Part shown: positions 33,614 to 42,180 of the stretch, one piece after another
Position numbering within the stretch: position 1 is the stretch's first letter
How the letters are laid out: each line of letters opens with the position of its first letter
Assembly (NCBI GenBank): GCA_003045895.1
Contig: PZPC01000005.1
Span: 1-64,000 of the forward strand
DNA length: 64,000 nucleotides
Direction: 5' to 3'
Source of the DNA: Bacteroidota bacterium
GTDB taxonomy: Bacteria; Bacteroidota; Bacteroidia; Chitinophagales; Saprospiraceae
Translations under genes and position numbers: made by a program
Notes under the pieces: model-generated
Told to the model about the DNA's origin: nothing
Databases searched by the model: none
The model's input: only the letters and a program-made list of their open reading frames with translations

Positions 33614-35353
33614 ATGAAATCTTTTATTCTACGTTTTTTACTCCTGGCACTATTACCGGTCTTCCCCCTGGTGGCAAAAACCCAGGTGTTCTCACCCGAT
33701 TTTTTGTGCGTGACCAACGACAGCTTGTTTTGGGCCCCGGCCAATAACCCCTGTGGCACCTTCACCGCCTACGAAGTGTACGGCAGTAGGAACAATACCG
33801 GCCCTTACAGCCTGCTGGCCAGCATCGGCGATCCGGCACAAACCTTTTTCTACCACGAAGCAGCCAACAACAACGAAACCTGGTACTACTACCTGGCCGC
33901 ACCCCACAATTGTCCGGGGGAAGTGGTTCTTTTTTCTGACACCCTCGACAACCTCATTCCGCTCATCGGCCCCCTGCGCCTGGTGACCATCGAAGGCAGC
34001 GACGTCGTCATCAGTTGGTCGCCCAGCCCTTCCCCGGAGGCCATTGGTTACGTCATCAGTCGCAATACGACAACGGGCACCACCATCCTCGATACCGTTT
34101 ACAATACCACCTCCTACCTCGATGTGAATGCGGATCCGGCGTTGCGATCGGAAACCTATTTTGTGGTAGCGCTCGATGGCTGTGGCAATAAATCGCTCGT
34201 AACGGCTCCGCACCAGACTATCCTGCTGCAGTCGAGCCCACCCGATGCCTGTAATCCGGGCCTTACCCTGAGCTGGAATCCCTACATCAACTGGGGGGGA
34301 GGAGTGGACCGGTACGAAATTTTCGTATCCGTCAACGGAGCGCCAGCAACGCTCAGCGGTACAGCAGCAGGCACGGCCACCAGTTTCACCTACAGTGGTG
34401 GCAACGACGGAGAGCAACTCTGCCTCTACGTGGAGGCGGTGGAAGGCACCACCGGCTTGCGGTCGCGCTCCAGTGAAGTTTGCGAAGACATCAATATTTT
34501 GCAGCCCATCCGGCGGGTAGATCTCCTGGGGGCTTCGGTCAACGCAGACGGATCCGTCGACCTGGAATGGCGCTGGGATGCTACCGCCCGCATCGTCAGC
34601 AGCGAACAGGGCCGCAGACAAGGCAGTGGCCCGGTCGTCGTCACTCCCCTGCCCCTGGCCACACCGCTCACCGACAGCAATACGCGTACCGATACCGATG
34701 CCAATGCCCAACAAGCTGGCTACCAATATACCCTCACCGCCACTGACGAGTGTGGCAACGTAGTCGTTTCCAACGAGAGTATTACACCCCGCCTGCGTGG
34801 TAGCATTGCGACCGACGGCAACGACCTGAGTTGGAATGCTTACCAACACCCGCTGGCTACCGGGCTGGCTTACGAACTGGTGCGGGTAGGCCCCGGAGGA
34901 GAAATGGTGGTCTTCGATGGTGCGGCCAGCGATTTGAAATTCCTGGACCTGCTGGATCTGGTCGCCAACGAAGGGGTTACCCTTTGTTATTTCCTGCGTG
35001 TGAACGTGACCTACACCCTGTCCGATGGCACGGAACTGGATCGCAGTGTCACTTCCAATACCGTTTGCCTGACGCCCGCTCCCCGGGTATACGTCCCCAA
35101 CGTCTTTGCCCCCAACGGGGTCAACCGCATTTTCCGGCCCCAATTGTCTTTCGGGATGCCCACCACCTACCAGCTGTTGATTTTTGATCGCTGGGGCGGG
35201 CAAGTTTTTGAAAGTACCGACCTCAACCTGGGTTGGGACGGAACCCGGAACAATGAACCCCTGCCAGCAGGTATCTACCCGTACGTGATTCGCCTGACGC
35301 CTCAGGGCGGCACCACGGTAGAATTAACCGGTGGCGTAATGCTGTTGCGGTAG
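33614..35353 (+). CDS. Secreted protein with gliding-motility (CHU_C/T9SS type B) C-terminal domain
   Basis: 579 residues from ATG at 33614, giving a signal peptide that ends VAKTQ; the 21-residue extension of the open frame overlaps the promoter. The body consists of fibronectin-III-like segments (RLVTIEGSDVVISWSPSPS; GLTLSWNPYINWGGGVDRYEIF). The last 85 residues are the CHU_C domain: VYVPNVFAPNGVNRIFRPQ, IFDRWGGQVFES, LPAGIYPYVIRL, a T9SS type B sorting signal. An adhesin-like surface or secreted role is likely; no catalytic motif is seen. Confidence 0.9.
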   Translation: MKSFILRFLLLALLPVFPLVAKTQVFSPDFLCVTNDSLFWAPANNPCGTFTAYEVYGSRNNTGPYSLLASIGDPAQTFFYHEAANNNETWYYYLAAPHNCPGEVVLFSDTLDNLIPLIGPLRLVTIEGSDVVISWSPSPSPEAIGYVISRNTTTGTTILDTVYNTTSYLDVNADPALRSETYFVVALDGCGNKSLVTAPHQTILLQSSPPDACNPGLTLSWNPYINWGGGVDRYEIFVSVNGAPATLSGTAAGTATSFTYSGGNDGEQLCLYVEAVEGTTGLRSRSSEVCEDINILQPIRRVDLLGASVNADGSVDLEWRWDATARIVSSEQGRRQGSGPVVVTPLPLATPLTDSNTRTDTDANAQQAGYQYTLTATDECGNVVVSNESITPRLRGSIATDGNDLSWNAYQHPLATGLAYELVRVGPGGEMVVFDGAASDLKFLDLLDLVANEGVTLCYFLRVNVTYTLSDGTELDRSVTSNTVCLTPAPRVYVPNVFAPNGVNRIFRPQLSFGMPTTYQLLIFDRWGGQVFESTDLNLGWDGTRNNEPLPAGIYPYVIRLTPQGGTTVELTGGVMLLR

Positions 35354-35408
35354 GTCATTTTTCGAGGAACTTTTTAGCGACAAAAGCTGATTATTGTTTT
35401 GAAAGCTG

Positions 35409-35416
35409 TATATTTG
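35409..35416 (+). promoter_or_regulatory. -7 element of tRNA-Cys
   Basis: TATATTTG matches TAnnTTTG, 48 bp before the tRNA. Confidence 0.5.
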
Positions 35417-35464
35417 CGTTCGCTTCGGAAAACAAGACTTTTAAAAGTCGGTTTTTTTGTCAAT

Positions 35465-35535
35465 GGTCACGTGGCCGAGCGGTTAGGCAAAGGTCTGCAA
35501 AACCTTGTACAGCGGTTCGAATCCGCTCGTGACCT
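35465..35535 (+). tRNA. tRNA-Cys (GCA)
   Basis: 71-nt cloverleaf: acceptor GGTCACG pairs with CGTGACC, D-arm region GGCCGAGCGGTTAGGC, anticodon stem AAGGT/ACCTT with loop CTGCAAA (anticodon GCA), and T arm AGCGGTTCGAATCCGCT. The discriminator base is T, as expected for tRNA-Cys. No CCA is encoded. A terminator follows. Confidence 0.97.
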
Positions 35536-35544
35536 CAAGCTTCT

Positions 35545-35579
35545 AAGCCTCTTTTGCGCAAGCGAAAGGGGCTTTTTTT
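35545..35579 (+). terminator. Intrinsic terminator after tRNA-Cys
   Basis: AAGCCTCTTTTGC and GCGAAAGGGGCTT arms around a short loop, followed by T7. Confidence 0.85.
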
Positions 35580-35631
35580 ATTTTTCAAGGCGGCACTGCC
35601 TTCCTTAGTCCACCACTAAATTTCCGTTGCC

Positions 35632-36444
35632 ATGTCTTACTCCGCTTTTCTCGTCCGTACCGACCAGCACATTGCCACCGTGTCCTTTAACCGCCCCACC
35701 AAAGCCAACTCGCTGCCCGAACCGGCGTGGGAAGAACTGCACCAAATTTTTGATCAGCTGCACGAGGATCCGGAGGTACGGGTCATTATCCTGACCGGGG
35801 AGGGCAAAAATTTCTGTGCTGGCATCGACCTGGAAACGCTGATGGGATTGCAACGCTTCGAGGAAATTGCTTGCGAGGGTCGGAAACGGGAAAAATTACG
35901 CCACTTCATTTTCAAACTGCAGGCGGCTATCACCGCTATTGAAGATTGCCGCAAACCGGTACTCGCAGCCATCCACGGTGCCTGCCTGGGCGGTGGTGTG
36001 GACATTGTAGCGGCCTGCGATATGCGCTACTGCACGGAAGATGCCTACTTCACCATCAAAGAAATTGACCTGGGGCTGGTGGCCGACATCGGTACCCTCC
36101 AGCGCCTACCCAAAATTCTGCAACCCGGTATCGTGGCCGAAATGGCTTATACCGGCCGCAAAGTCGGAGGCAGCGAAGCCACGGCCATTGGCCTGACCAA
36201 CCGCACCTTTCCCACGCACGCGGAGCTGTTGGCAGCGGTCACTGAAATTGCGGCAACCATCGCCAAAAAATCACCCCTCTGTATTCGGGGAACCAAAGAA
36301 ATGCTCCTCTACAGCCGGGACCACTCGGTGGCAGAATCCCTCAACTACATGACGGCCTGGAACGCGTCGATGCTCTTGTCCAACGACCTGAAAGAAGCCT
36401 TTATGGCGGCGCTGCAGCAGCGGGATGGGGTGTTTGAGGGGTGA
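35632..36444 (+). CDS. Enoyl-CoA hydratase/isomerase family, dienoyl-CoA isomerase-like
   Basis: 270 residues of crotonase fold. Oxyanion-hole segments GKNFCAGIDL and AAIHGACLGGGVD are present. The active-site region KEIDLGLVADIGTLQRLPK resembles delta-3,5-delta-2,4-dienoyl-CoA isomerase (ECH1), which has the Asp of VADIGTLQRLP. It would take part in beta-oxidation of odd-double-bond fatty acids. Monocistronic; followed by a repeat-rich gap. Confidence 0.87.
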   Translation: MSYSAFLVRTDQHIATVSFNRPTKANSLPEPAWEELHQIFDQLHEDPEVRVIILTGEGKNFCAGIDLETLMGLQRFEEIACEGRKREKLRHFIFKLQAAITAIEDCRKPVLAAIHGACLGGGVDIVAACDMRYCTEDAYFTIKEIDLGLVADIGTLQRLPKILQPGIVAEMAYTGRKVGGSEATAIGLTNRTFPTHAELLAAVTEIAATIAKKSPLCIRGTKEMLLYSRDHSVAESLNYMTAWNASMLLSNDLKEAFMAALQQRDGVFEG

Positions 36445-36454
36445 GAAGGAAGGT

Positions 36455-36520
36455 GGAAAGGTGTAAAAGTGGAAAGGTGTAAAGGTGGAAACGTGTAAAG
36501 GTGGAAAAGGGGTAAGGGTG
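36455..36520. repeat. Degenerate GTGTAAAGGTGGAAAG run
   Basis: Successive GGTGTAAAAGTGGAAA / GGTGTAAAGGTGGAAA-like units, about 17 bp each, begin just after the crotonase stop. The same core occurs at 7520-7647 and 45421-45460. Confidence 0.75.
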
Positions 36521-36543
36521 GGCAGCCCAAAATCTTAAATTTT

Positions 36544-36594
36544 AAATCGTAAATCTTACCTCTTAAATTATTTAAGAGGTAAGATTTACGATTT
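36544..36594. repeat. Perfect 24-bp hairpin, 3-nt loop
   Basis: Positions 36544-36567 are the exact reverse complement of 36571-36594, with loop TTA. The arm core is CGTAAATCTTACCTCTTAAA. It has no adjacent T-run except a T7 at about 36607, so it may act as a distant terminator for the crotonase or be a mobile palindromic repeat. Confidence 0.9.
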
Positions 36595-36757
36595 ACGATG
36601 TTTGATTTTTTTGACGGAGTAAGGCGCGTACCACTCCTTCCTGGCGGCAACAATCAGCGATCGGCGGCGAAAAAGTAGCACCGTAAAAACGTATTAACGC
36701 ATCTTTACGTTGGAGGGTAAAACGCAGTTCCAGCCATCAAGGGATCGCGCGCACCCA

Positions 36758-36870
36758 AGCGGGGTCGCACCTGCCTTTTTATGATGGTTCTTTGACAGAA
36801 AGATGTGACCAGCCACCGGACGAAAAAGCATCGTCTTATCGATCATCCGTTGTTTTAATGCGACCCCGCT
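36758..36870. repeat. 113-bp element with 12-bp inverted ends
   Basis: AGCGGGGTCGCA (36758-36769) and TGCGACCCCGCT (36859-36870) are exact inverted repeats. The right end extends into its own small palindrome CGACCCC-GCT-GGGGTCG (36861-36877). The interior has no coding frame. MITE-like, or a structured intergenic repeat. Confidence 0.65.
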
Positions 36871-36993
36871 GGGGTCGGGTCAAACAAATTGATTAATCAT
36901 ACTGCTTCTAAGGCAGGCGAATGAGCCCAAAATACGGGTAGTCAATAGTTTAAAAAAAGGCAGTTTGAAGTAAAGGGACTGTGCCACTTCCGC

Positions 36994-37082
36994 CCTCCGA
37001 TTTTGATCACCGCGGCCATTTCCGCCCTCCGATTTCCCACCTCCGATTTTGATCACCGCGGCCATTTCCGCTCTCCGATTTC
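36994..37082. repeat. 46-bp tandem duplication
   Basis: CCTCCGATTTTGATCACCGC plus GGCCATTTCCGC begins at 36994 and again at 37040. The two copies are identical except one base over 43-44 positions. It ends 5 bp before the hemL stop. Confidence 0.85.
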
Positions 37083-37086
37083 AAAA

Positions 37087-38397
37087 TTAATTTCCAAAAA
37101 CCACATCCAGCGCAGCACACAAATGAGTGGCAGCTTCCTCCAGATCGGCCTCGGTGTGGGCGGCGCTGATAAAGCCAACCTCGTAACCTGAAGGCCCCAG
37201 GTAGACGCCCCGTTGGAGAAGTTCGTGGTGAAAAATTTTGAATTTTTCCATGCTGGCCGTTTCGATCTGGTCGGCTCGTTGGATCTGTTCGCGGCTGAAG
37301 GCAATCCAGAAAATGGAGCCGATATGCGGAATGGTAACGGTGTAGTCCTGCTGGTCGCAATACGTTTGAATACGCGCGGTAAAGCGGGCCGTTTTTTCTT
37401 CCAGATCTTCGTAGAAGCCGGGCACGAGACACTGCTCCAGGGACGCAAAACCAGCGGCCATCGCCACGGGATTGGCGGCCAGGGTACCCGCCTGGTAAAC
37501 AGGACCGTCGGGGGCCACGTGGGACATGATCTCGGCGCTGGCGGCGTAGGCCCCCACGGGGAAGCCACCACCAATAATTTTGCCGAAGGTAAGAATATCG
37601 GGTTGTATGCCGTAGCGGCCGGCGGCCCCGGCAAAGCCTACCCGAAAGCCCGAGATGACCTCGTCGAAAATGAGGAGGACATTGTGTTTGTAGGCCTTGA
37701 GGCGCAAGCACTGCAAAAAAGAAGCGTCCTGGAGCAACAACCCGTTGTTGGCAGGCACCGGCTCCACGATGATGCAGGCAATATCGTGGCCGTGCTCGGC
37801 CAGGGTCTGTTCCAGTGCTTCGCGGTCGTTGAGGGGAATCACAATCGTCTCGCGGGCATAGGACTCGGGAACCCCCGCAGAGGTAGACGTGCTCAAGGTG
37901 GCGAGGCCGGAACCAGCCTTGACCAGCAGGCTGTCGACGTGGCCGTGGTAGCAGCCTTCGAATTTCAACACTTTGTTCTTGCCCGTCACCCCCCGCGCCA
38001 GGCGCAAGGCCGACATGACTGCCTCGGTACCGGAACAGACGAAACGCATCCGCTCAATGTACGGATGGTTGTCGAGGATGAGCTTACCCAACGCATTGCC
38101 CAGGCGGGTGGGCGCGCCGAAGGAAGCACCGTTGGCAACCGTTTCGATGACCAACTCGCGGATACGGTCGTTGTTGTGGCCGTGAATGAGCGGGCCCCAG
38201 GAACAGCAGAAATCGATAAACTGGTTGCCGTCTTCGTCGGTGATGCGGCTGCCCTGCCCCTTGCGAATGAACAGCGGCGGCCCCGAAACCGACTTGAAAG
38301 CCCGTACCGGAGAATTGACGCCCCCAGGAAAATACTGCCTGGCTTCGTCAAATAAAGCCGCCGAGGTGGCGCGCGGAATACGATTGGTAAACTCCAT
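37087..38397 (-). CDS. hemL: Glutamate-1-semialdehyde 2,1-aminomutase
   Basis: 436 residues, usual length. A PLP-dependent aminomutase making 5-aminolevulinate for tetrapyrrole synthesis. Motifs: PGGVNSPVRAFKSV, CSWGPLIHGH, VCSGTEAVMSALRLARG, FEGCYHGHVDSLLVKAGSG, LIFDEVISGFRVG, and the PLP lysine in LTFGKIIGGGFPVGAYA. Monocistronic with its own promoter; the gene is divergent from arsR. Confidence 0.97.
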   Translation of the reverse strand: MEFTNRIPRATSAALFDEARQYFPGGVNSPVRAFKSVSGPPLFIRKGQGSRITDEDGNQFIDFCCSWGPLIHGHNNDRIRELVIETVANGASFGAPTRLGNALGKLILDNHPYIERMRFVCSGTEAVMSALRLARGVTGKNKVLKFEGCYHGHVDSLLVKAGSGLATLSTSTSAGVPESYARETIVIPLNDREALEQTLAEHGHDIACIIVEPVPANNGLLLQDASFLQCLRLKAYKHNVLLIFDEVISGFRVGFAGAAGRYGIQPDILTFGKIIGGGFPVGAYAASAEIMSHVAPDGPVYQAGTLAANPVAMAAGFASLEQCLVPGFYEDLEEKTARFTARIQTYCDQQDYTVTIPHIGSIFWIAFSREQIQRADQIETASMEKFKIFHHELLQRGVYLGPSGYEVGFISAAHTEADLEEAATHLCAALDVVFGN

Positions 38398-38417
38398 GGT
38401 CTTGTTTTATAAGGCTG

Positions 38418-38425
38418 CAAAGGTA
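38418..38425 (-). promoter_or_regulatory. hemL -7 promoter element
   Basis: Minus-strand TACCTTTG fits TAnnTTTG, about 20 bp before the ATG at 38397. Confidence 0.6.
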
Positions 38426-38545
38426 CGCCTTCTGCACTAGCTCTGAGCAGGTAGTTTGTCAGGGTTTTATCAAAGTTGGTGGTGGGAAGGCGGGAATCGA
38501 AGGTGGGAAGGCGGGGAGAAATAGTTACCCTAAAAAAGGAAAGCG

Positions 38546-38585
38546 TTTGACAAGTTCATTCATTAATCGTATATTTGCGATATAC
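38546..38585 (+). promoter_or_regulatory. arsR-arsM promoter with overlapping dyad
   Basis: TTTG (38546-38549) and TATATTTG (38570-38577) are 20 bp apart, a near-ideal promoter. The -7 box lies inside the inverted repeat GTATAT-TTGCG-ATATAC (38569-38585), a good candidate ArsR operator that would block polymerase until metalloid binds. Confidence 0.65.
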
Positions 38586-38593
38586 TTTAAAAT

Positions 38594-38926
38594 ATGGCAC
38601 TCAACAAAGCAAATACCTTCCCGGCAGACATTCAGGAACTGGCTTTAATCGCCAAGGCGCTGGGGCATCCGGCGCGGATTGCGATCCTGCAAACGCTGGC
38701 CCAGCGCAACAGTTGCATCTGTGGCGAAATTGTGGAAGTACTCCCGCTGTCGCAAGCAACGGTATCGCAACACCTGAAAGCGCTAAAAGAAGCCGGGCTG
38801 GTGACGGGTGAAGTAGAAGGGGTAAAATCCTGCTACTGCATCAACTACAGCTACCTGCAAAGCGTGGCACCGAAACTGACCCAATTGCTGGCGGCGCTTT
38901 GCCTGCCCAACGCTGATTGTTGTTGA
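38594..38926 (+). CDS. ArsR-family metalloregulatory repressor
   Basis: 110 residues with a winged HTH: ALGHPARIAILQTLAQR, recognition helix LSQATVSQHLKALKEAGLV, wing GEVEGVKSCYCINY. Cysteines in SCICGEIV, SCYC and the C-terminal NADCC are plausible As(III) ligands. The first gene of a two-gene operon with arsM, 31 bp apart, so arsenite is the likely inducer. Confidence 0.9.
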   Translation: MALNKANTFPADIQELALIAKALGHPARIAILQTLAQRNSCICGEIVEVLPLSQATVSQHLKALKEAGLVTGEVEGVKSCYCINYSYLQSVAPKLTQLLAALCLPNADCC

Positions 38927-38957
38927 AAATTAATTCCTGACAAAAAACCACCCAACC

Positions 38958-39827
38958 ATGAAAAACGAGCAAAATTCTTTTATCCCTATTAACGAGAAGG
39001 CTTCATCCTGTTGCGGCTCGGATTGCTGCAGCGAGCCTACCTCCCCTACCGATGCCCAGGATCTGAAAGCCCTGGTGCAAGACAAGTACGGCGCCATTGC
39101 ACGGCGGGCGGCGGGCGCGGCAGCCTGTTGCGGCGATAGTATGGACTACAGCATTATGGCCGACGAATACGGCGACCTGACGGGCTATGCGCCGGATGCC
39201 GATTTAAAGCTGGGTTGTGGCTTACCCACGGAATTCGCCAAAATCCAGCCCGGTCAGACGGTCGTGGATCTCGGTTCCGGAGCTGGCAACGACTGCTTCG
39301 TAGCCCGGGCCGAAACCGGCCCCACGGGCCAGGTCATCGGGGTAGACTTTACGGACGATATGCTGCGCAAGGCGCGGGCCAATGCCCTGAAAATGGGCTA
39401 CAACAACGTATCCTTCGTCAAAGGGGATATCGAAAACATTCCGTTACCTGATGCGACGGCCGACGTCGTGGTCAGCAACTGCGTGTTCAACCTGGTGCCG
39501 GATAAACGCCGGGCTTTCGCCGAAACGTACCGCATCCTAAAACCGGGCGGTCACTTCAGCATTTCCGATATTGTATTGGAAGGCGACTTGCCCCTGGCTC
39601 TGCAAAAAGATGCCGAGATGTACGCGGGTTGTGTAGCGGGCGCGATCCAGATGACGGATTACCTGAATCTCCTCCAGGAAACGAGCTTCCAGCACCTGAC
39701 GATTCAGAAAAAGAAGCCCATTGTACTGCCCGCCGAAGTGCTGGCCAGGCACCTGACACCCGCCGGAATAGCGGACTTCAGCAACCGCTTTGGCATCTAC
39801 AGCATCACCGTTTACGGGGAAGTGTAA
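38958..39827 (+). CDS. arsM: Arsenite S-adenosylmethionine methyltransferase
   Basis: 289 residues. SAM-binding motif I VVDLGSGAGNDC near residue 103 and VIGVDFTDDML follow. Cys57/58 (AACCGDS), Cys87 (LGCGLP), Cys175 (VVSNCVFNL) and Cys225 (YAGCVAG) match the As(III)-binding set of ArsM enzymes; the last two are the catalytic pair. The N-terminus carries extra SSCCGSDCCS cysteines. The enzyme methylates trivalent arsenic in the cytoplasm. Co-transcribed with arsR; no efflux pump or reductase is adjacent. Confidence 0.95.
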   Translation: MKNEQNSFIPINEKASSCCGSDCCSEPTSPTDAQDLKALVQDKYGAIARRAAGAAACCGDSMDYSIMADEYGDLTGYAPDADLKLGCGLPTEFAKIQPGQTVVDLGSGAGNDCFVARAETGPTGQVIGVDFTDDMLRKARANALKMGYNNVSFVKGDIENIPLPDATADVVVSNCVFNLVPDKRRAFAETYRILKPGGHFSISDIVLEGDLPLALQKDAEMYAGCVAGAIQMTDYLNLLQETSFQHLTIQKKKPIVLPAEVLARHLTPAGIADFSNRFGIYSITVYGEV

Positions 39828-39914
39828 CCTATTTCTTGTGAAAACAAAGGCTGTTTGCTACGTGGGCATACTGCCCTGAATGGGTTCTTGGGATATGAAT
39901 CATGTGGGGTACGG

Positions 39915-41372
39915 TTATTCCCTGTTCAGGTGTTGTTGATAAAACGACCAGCAGGCGCCGGCCACCTGGCGGCCCAGTTCGAGTCCGGCCACGTTATCGG
40001 CCTCAATGTGATAGCCGCCCATTACCCTGGACTTCCCCGCCATTTCGGCGGTTTGGGTGAAGGTCGGAAAGGTCAGCACCACGGTATCCCCCAGGTGAGT
40101 GGGTTCCGTCAGCGCACCCGCCACCAGCACGGCCTGCTCCCCAAATTCGTCACTACCGGTCCAGGTCTTCAGGGCTTCGGCACAGGCGCCGCTGATGGTG
40201 CTATGCCCCGAAACGTAGCTCGGGAACGGGGGACACAAAAAGGTAGCGGGGGAATAGGGGCGCCATTGGCTGCCATCCATTTCGATCATGCCCTGGCCTT
40301 CGCCCCCCCAACCCTGGATGGCTTGTCCGGCGAAATACTGGTGCACCAGCGCGTAAGGCCGGGCGTAATCGTAAAACATCTTGGCATCCCAGGAGGCGAT
40401 GAAGGCATCCATCGCGGTGATCTGGTTGTAGAAATACATTTTGACGTCCTCATCAAGGGTATGGTCATCACGGCGGGATACATCCTGGGCAAATTTCAGC
40501 CAGTGTCCGGCCTGTTGTACCGAGCGGGGTCCGTCGCGCATAAATTCGACCAGGGCTTTTTGCTCATCCGTCAGATTCGCCTGCAGGTCAACCACTTCCT
40601 GCACCTCGCGGGCCAATTGTTCGGAACCGACCAGCGGCGGCGGGCCGGGCCGGAACTGGTCGCCCGATTTTAGTGCAATGGGCCGAACCTTATCCCAAAA
40701 AGGCGTCAGGCAACCCGGCGCAAACCGGCCGCCCTGCCCATCTGAGAAGTATTTGGGTTGCCACCGGTTAGGGTCCACATTTTTGTCGGCGCCGTTCACC
40801 GGTTCGTAACCGACGTAGTTGAAATAAGGCTGTCCCAGGGAGCCCGGTTCCTCACCGTACTGGTTGGCTCCGTCCCCTCTTCTGGCGGCAATGACTGCCC
40901 ACGCTGCCAGGTTGCCGATGCCCACCGGAGTCGTTGGATCGGTCGATTGATCGAAAGGGTCTAACCCCTGCGCTTGCATAAAATCAGCGAACAAGGTACT
41001 GTCGGAATAATAATACGCCATCAGCACGCCGTAGGCCGCGTAGCTGATGGCAATTTCTTTGTTTTCCAGGAGCTGTTCGGCGGCTGGTCTTCGGTCTACT
41101 CCGGTGAGGTAAACCGGAAGGGCACGGTTGTCGAACCGGGACCAGGCGTCGAAAACCGCCACGAAGATCAGTCCCAGGTAACGGGAGGTAATGGTAGGGC
41201 GGGGCTTGAATCTTTCCGTATCATTGGCAGTGGCGGTCAGGGCCAGTTCTCCCCAGCGATAGGCTACATTATTGACCCCGCGGGGTTCGGCAGTGGTAGT
41301 CTGGGGTGGGGTATTTTGGCAACTTCCGAGTACAATAACGACCAGTATGCAGCCCACTAAATACTTCTTCAT
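39915..41372 (-). CDS. Vanadium-dependent haloperoxidase-like (PAP2) lipoprotein
   Basis: 485 residues. Lipobox LGSCQ after a hydrophobic signal. The PAP2/VHPO signature is complete: KMFYDYARPYALVHQ, PSYVSGHSTISGACAEALK, SRVMGGYHIEADNVAG (Arg and catalytic His). The family includes bromo- or iodo-peroxidases and phosphatase-like relatives; halide preference cannot be assigned. It is the second such protein in the window but differs from the 20606 gene in lacking MopE repeats and a T9SS tail. Confidence 0.88.
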   Translation of the reverse strand: MKKYLVGCILVVIVLGSCQNTPPQTTTAEPRGVNNVAYRWGELALTATANDTERFKPRPTITSRYLGLIFVAVFDAWSRFDNRALPVYLTGVDRRPAAEQLLENKEIAISYAAYGVLMAYYYSDSTLFADFMQAQGLDPFDQSTDPTTPVGIGNLAAWAVIAARRGDGANQYGEEPGSLGQPYFNYVGYEPVNGADKNVDPNRWQPKYFSDGQGGRFAPGCLTPFWDKVRPIALKSGDQFRPGPPPLVGSEQLAREVQEVVDLQANLTDEQKALVEFMRDGPRSVQQAGHWLKFAQDVSRRDDHTLDEDVKMYFYNQITAMDAFIASWDAKMFYDYARPYALVHQYFAGQAIQGWGGEGQGMIEMDGSQWRPYSPATFLCPPFPSYVSGHSTISGACAEALKTWTGSDEFGEQAVLVAGALTEPTHLGDTVVLTFPTFTQTAEMAGKSRVMGGYHIEADNVAGLELGRQVAGACWSFYQQHLNRE

Positions 41373-41383
41373 TCTACAATTTA

Positions 41384-42121
41384 TTAAATGTCATTATCTT
41401 GCTCCAGCACCACAACCGCTGCCGCCGCCGTGCCCAGTGGCAAGGCAAAAAGGAACCCGACCAAAGTCATCAGTAGCAGTACAAAAACAATCCCGTTGCC
41501 AATGACCAGCATGCGGTGTCGCTGCACAAAGTGAACGCTTTCGCGCACGCTCAGGCGGCGCTCCAGCGTGAAGTCGAAGTTGCCGAAGCCCGCGTAATAA
41601 GCCTGTAGGATCAAAATAAGCACAGGAATTAACGGGCTTAGCACCGGAAAAAAGATGCCGAAGATCAGCAGCAAGATGGTGAGCGCAACCTCCCTGATTA
41701 TGTTGCGCAGGGCAATGCGAATACCGCGCACCAGGTCCTTCAGCATTTTACCGATACGGAAGGGTACCTGGGGCCGGTCTGGAAACATTTTGCGTTCCAA
41801 CTGCTCCGACAACAAACTCATAAAAGGAGAGGCTGCCGCCATGATAATATAGCGAAAAAGCAACAACGTGAAAGCGACCAAACTGACGCCACCCATCACG
41901 GTTGCGACCTTTTCGAAGACGGCCCGCCCCCATTCAAAGGGGTAAAAACCGATCAGCCAACCGCCCAGGTCATCGCTGATACGCCAGGCTACCCCCAGCA
42001 CCAGAAGCCCCAACACGAAGCTCAATAGCACCGGGATCCAGACGTAGATACCCAACCCATACTGGCTGATGAGTTGTATGCCCCGCAAATAGGTGGTAGC
42101 TCCGTTCAGAAATCGCTGCAT
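41384..42121 (-). CDS. EI24/CysZ-like membrane protein
   Basis: 245 residues from MQRFLNG at 42121; another ATG lies 6 bp upstream (42127). Four to six long hydrophobic helices occur with an amphipathic central loop (SLLSEQLERKMFPDRPQ, FRIGKMLKDLVRGIRIALRN), the EI24 (PF07264) layout. E. coli CysZ of this family transports sulfate; no sulfur genes are near, so substrate is unknown. It ends 11 bp upstream of the haloperoxidase-like gene start and may be co-transcribed with it. Confidence 0.82.
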   Translation of the reverse strand: MQRFLNGATTYLRGIQLISQYGLGIYVWIPVLLSFVLGLLVLGVAWRISDDLGGWLIGFYPFEWGRAVFEKVATVMGGVSLVAFTLLLFRYIIMAAASPFMSLLSEQLERKMFPDRPQVPFRIGKMLKDLVRGIRIALRNIIREVALTILLLIFGIFFPVLSPLIPVLILILQAYYAGFGNFDFTLERRLSVRESVHFVQRHRMLVIGNGIVFVLLLMTLVGFLFALPLGTAAAAVVVLEQDNDI

Positions 42122-42180
42122 TGGCATCTGTTTTTTGCTACTACATACTGATCGCTTTCACCGTAGGCACCCCGCTCCTG

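Larger units (their letters stand above)
36445..37086. other. 640-bp repeat-rich intergenic region
   Basis: No gene is supported. It holds a GTGTAAAAGTGG-type run (36455-36520), a perfect 24-bp hairpin (36544-36594), an element bounded by AGCGGGGTCGCA inverted ends (36758-36870) and a 46-bp tandem duplication (36994-37082). These are listed separately. Confidence 0.8.

Noticed and set aside
33692-35203. 503-codon minus-strand frame opposite the gliding-type protein
   Set aside because: Sense strand has a promoter, signal peptide and CHU_C domain; the antisense product has no recognisable feature.
37213-38355. 380-codon plus-strand frame opposite hemL
   Set aside because: Shadow of a well-conserved enzyme gene.
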